Part shown: in pieces, positions 57,234 through 58,666 of the stretch
Numbering within the stretch: position 1 is the first letter of the stretch
Layout of the letters: every line of letters starts with the position of its first letter
DNA from: Acidovorax sp. GW101-3H11
Lineage (GTDB): Bacteria; Pseudomonadota; Gammaproteobacteria; Burkholderiales; Burkholderiaceae_C
Length of the DNA: 58,666 nt
Reading direction: 5' to 3'
Assembly (NCBI RefSeq): GCF_001633105.1
Contig: NZ_LUKZ01000023.1
Span: 1-58,666 of the forward strand
Translations under genes and position numbers: made by a program
The notes under the pieces: model-generated
Databases searched by the model: none
The model's input: the letters and a program-made list of their open reading frames with translations, nothing else
Told to the model about the DNA's origin: nothing

Positions 57234-57293
57234 GGGATTCTCCTGAAAGGGGCTCGCAGCCTGGGTTTGAAGCCGATGTACGGCAGATCCGAA

Positions 57294-57929
57294 TCAATCG
57301 ACCTGCCATGCAAGATTTGTGATCCTCTGCAACTCCTCAAACCCAGCGAACTGAGGGGTGGCGTCTGCGAGTGCCGCATGTGCGAATTTTTTCGCCTCTT
57401 CGATCCGTCCTTCAACCAAGCGTAACCGGGCCAAAACGTACGCGACCCGAACCCAACTCCCGAAACAGTAGCGAGACAAATCCGGTTCGCGCACCATGAA
57501 TGAGTCGAAGTCAAACGTTTTCAGGACGGAAGACGCCCCACGAAATTGATCAAAGAACCGTCGCCCATGGGTCGCATACACCGCAGCTGCATCGCGCATG
57601 GCCGAATCCATTCCCGCCGACGTTGCATCGTGTTCCCAGACTCTTCCTGAGTCGTCTTCGGTGAGTCGCTCTCTGAACTCGCACTGATGCTCCGCGATTG
57701 TTTTGGGGCTTGGCGGACCTCCCGCCATATCCGGCAGATCAAGCGGATGTACTGCAAGATTTATCGCCAACCGCCCACCGTAAGAGAAGCCTTGCACGTT
57801 TACCAAATGAATTGCGTCATGATCGATGCGTCGAAAGGTCCGGCCAGAACCGGCGAAGCCGTCATTCTTCAAGAGGGGCAACAGGTACTTTCGGATCGAT
57901 GGATCAAGCCGTAGAGGGGTTCGACTCAT
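57294..57929 (-). CDS. DUF4304 domain protein, intact copy
   Basis: A 211-residue protein with the DUF4304 start LDPSIRKYLLPLLKNDGFAG, then SGRTFRRIDHDAIHLVNVQG and GRLAINLAVHPLDLPD. The middle part (FRERLTEDDSGRVWE) and the helical C-terminus (LRLVEGRIEEAKKFAHAALA) follow. DUF4304 proteins are frequently found in toxin-immunity neighbourhoods. It lies 59 bp after the DUF3806-like gene on the same strand. A truncated paralogue is 0.9 kb downstream. Confidence 0.8.
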   Translation of the reverse strand: MSRTPLRLDPSIRKYLLPLLKNDGFAGSGRTFRRIDHDAIHLVNVQGFSYGGRLAINLAVHPLDLPDMAGGPPSPKTIAEHQCEFRERLTEDDSGRVWEHDATSAGMDSAMRDAAAVYATHGRRFFDQFRGASSVLKTFDFDSFMVREPDLSRYCFGSWVRVAYVLARLRLVEGRIEEAKKFAHAALADATPQFAGFEELQRITNLAWQVD

Positions 57930-57988
57930 GGGAATCTACGAACAACTTTCGATTGGCCCTACGCACCGAGTCTCAGACAGGCACTCTG

Positions 57989-58414
57989 TCATATGCCGTC
58001 CACGCCGCCCTCTATGATTTCTTGAAGCTGGGACCGCAAGCCTTCATAGAGTTCTGTGACATCCACACTTTCGCCTTGCTCAATCCGTTTGATGAGTATG
58101 TCTTGCGGATGGAAGGTCAAACTTGACTGGAGATACCGGATGGCGGGGTCTCGACCATATTCGTCTTCGATCATCCACCAGTCGTAATCCGCATCGGCAT
58201 TGACGAAGACTTTCCCAAATGCGATGCCGAGCGCTTGAATCGTGTATTCCGCTTCTGCATCGATAACGCCAGAGTCGAGCGCGCGCTGAATCAGGTCAAG
58301 GTCGCGCATTGATCCATCGAGTTCAGCATGAAGAATTTCGGCAATCGTCTGCTGCGCATGAACCAGAGATAGAGCAATCTGCCGCAGGTCTTCCTTGGTT
58401 GGGACTTCGATCAT
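57989..58414 (-). CDS. DUF3806-like hypothetical protein
   Basis: A 141-residue soluble acidic protein. It has a helical N-terminus, then IQALGIAFGKVFVNADADYD, WWMIEDEYGRDPAIRYLQSS and FHPQDILIKRIEQGESVDVT before a final helix. The ALGxAFG and EDEYGRDPA motifs fit DUF3806 as I remember it. It is the first gene of the accessory block, 100 bp from the IS481-like transposase end. Function unknown; immunity-type role is possible from context. Confidence 0.75.
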   Translation of the reverse strand: MIEVPTKEDLRQIALSLVHAQQTIAEILHAELDGSMRDLDLIQRALDSGVIDAEAEYTIQALGIAFGKVFVNADADYDWWMIEDEYGRDPAIRYLQSSLTFHPQDILIKRIEQGESVDVTELYEGLRSQLQEIIEGGVDGI

Positions 58415-58513
58415 CTGAAGACTTTATGTGGGTAAAAAATCAAATGCGCGTTGCCGACAAGAGACACTGCGCGCGCCCGAAAAAGGATCGCTGACTGGGC
58501 ACGCTGCATGGCA

Positions 58514-58666
58514 CTAACTGTCACATCCCGGACGATCATAGGGTCGCTTGTGAAAAAGATGCGGGTGCGTCTGATACCACTGTTTCATGGCCTGCATCGG
58601 CGTACTGCTCTTGAGCGCTGACTGCGGCAACTGGTGGTTGTACAAGGCCACATAGCGCAGCAAGGT
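58514..58666 (-). mobile_element. IS481-like transposase, C-terminal end cut by window edge
   Basis: The last 50 codons read TLLRYVALYNHQLPQSALKS, then STPMQAMKQWYQTHPHLF and HKRPYDRPGCDS, followed by a stop. This is the usual C-terminus of IS481-family DDE transposases. The rest lies outside the window. I could not define the terminal inverted repeat in the 99 bp before the DUF3806-like gene. Confidence 0.8.

Overview
The window looks like chromosome from a betaproteobacterium of the Comamonadaceae (Acidovorax / Comamonas / Variovorax type). The evidence is the high GC with strong GC3 bias, three tripartite-tricarboxylate (Bug) binding proteins, a nag-type gentisate cluster, paired ppsA/ppsR, and small dispersed palindromes of a kind I associate with this family. 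No rRNA, tRNA or CRISPR array was recognised. Both edges cut through insertion-sequence transposases: an IS5-like N-terminus at the left and an IS481-like C-terminus at the right.

Layout. 1-4.9 kb: IS5-like fragment, dnaG, rpoD with a long structured leader. 5-13.4 kb: Bug protein, chemotaxis receptor, a divergent LysR / (HMG-CoA-lyase-like, CaiB/BaiF CoA-transferase, Bug) catabolic unit, HxlR regulator, FKBP isomerase. 13.4-20.1 kb: conserved hypothetical, two-subunit Na+/solute symporter, and ppsA with its divergent regulator ppsR. 20.3-29.9 kb: a salicylate-to-gentisate-to-fumarate/pyruvate pathway. A NahR/NagR-like regulator diverges from nagAa, and the opposed operon runs nagG-nagH-nagAb-FAD reductase-nagK-nagI-bug-nagL. 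A NahR-type operator and a 17-bp-spaced promoter sit in front of nagG. 29.9-32.2 kb: an AT-richer islet with a Lit/M48-like HExxH peptidase gene and a small membrane-protein gene. This is the best candidate here for an undescribed, possibly defensive, system.

32.3-39.7 kb: a CzcCBA-type metal efflux operon with three small His-rich accessory proteins. 39.8-46.6 kb: a heme-uptake operon (TonB receptor, 118-aa unknown, HmuS, HmuT, HmuU, HmuV) with overlapping start/stop codons, transcribed from a promoter that contains a perfect Fur-like palindrome. 46.7-49.8 kb: ahpC-ahpF and bacterioferritin. 50.2-55.1 kb: DUF3649 / PepSY reductase / DUF3325 / TonB siderophore receptor. Together 39.8-55.1 kb forms an iron and peroxide block. 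55.2-58.5 kb: an AT-richer accessory tail of small genes on one strand (DUF4304 family, a truncated DUF4304 copy, DUF3806-like, unknowns) resembling an immunity-gene array, ending in the IS481 fragment.

Four families of small palindromic or dispersed repeats lie between the genes. In two places they sit inside operons (between the reductase gene and nagK, and between the czcC-like gene and its downstream neighbour). Start codons were mostly chosen from visible Shine-Dalgarno sequences and family N-termini, so they are often inside longer open frames.
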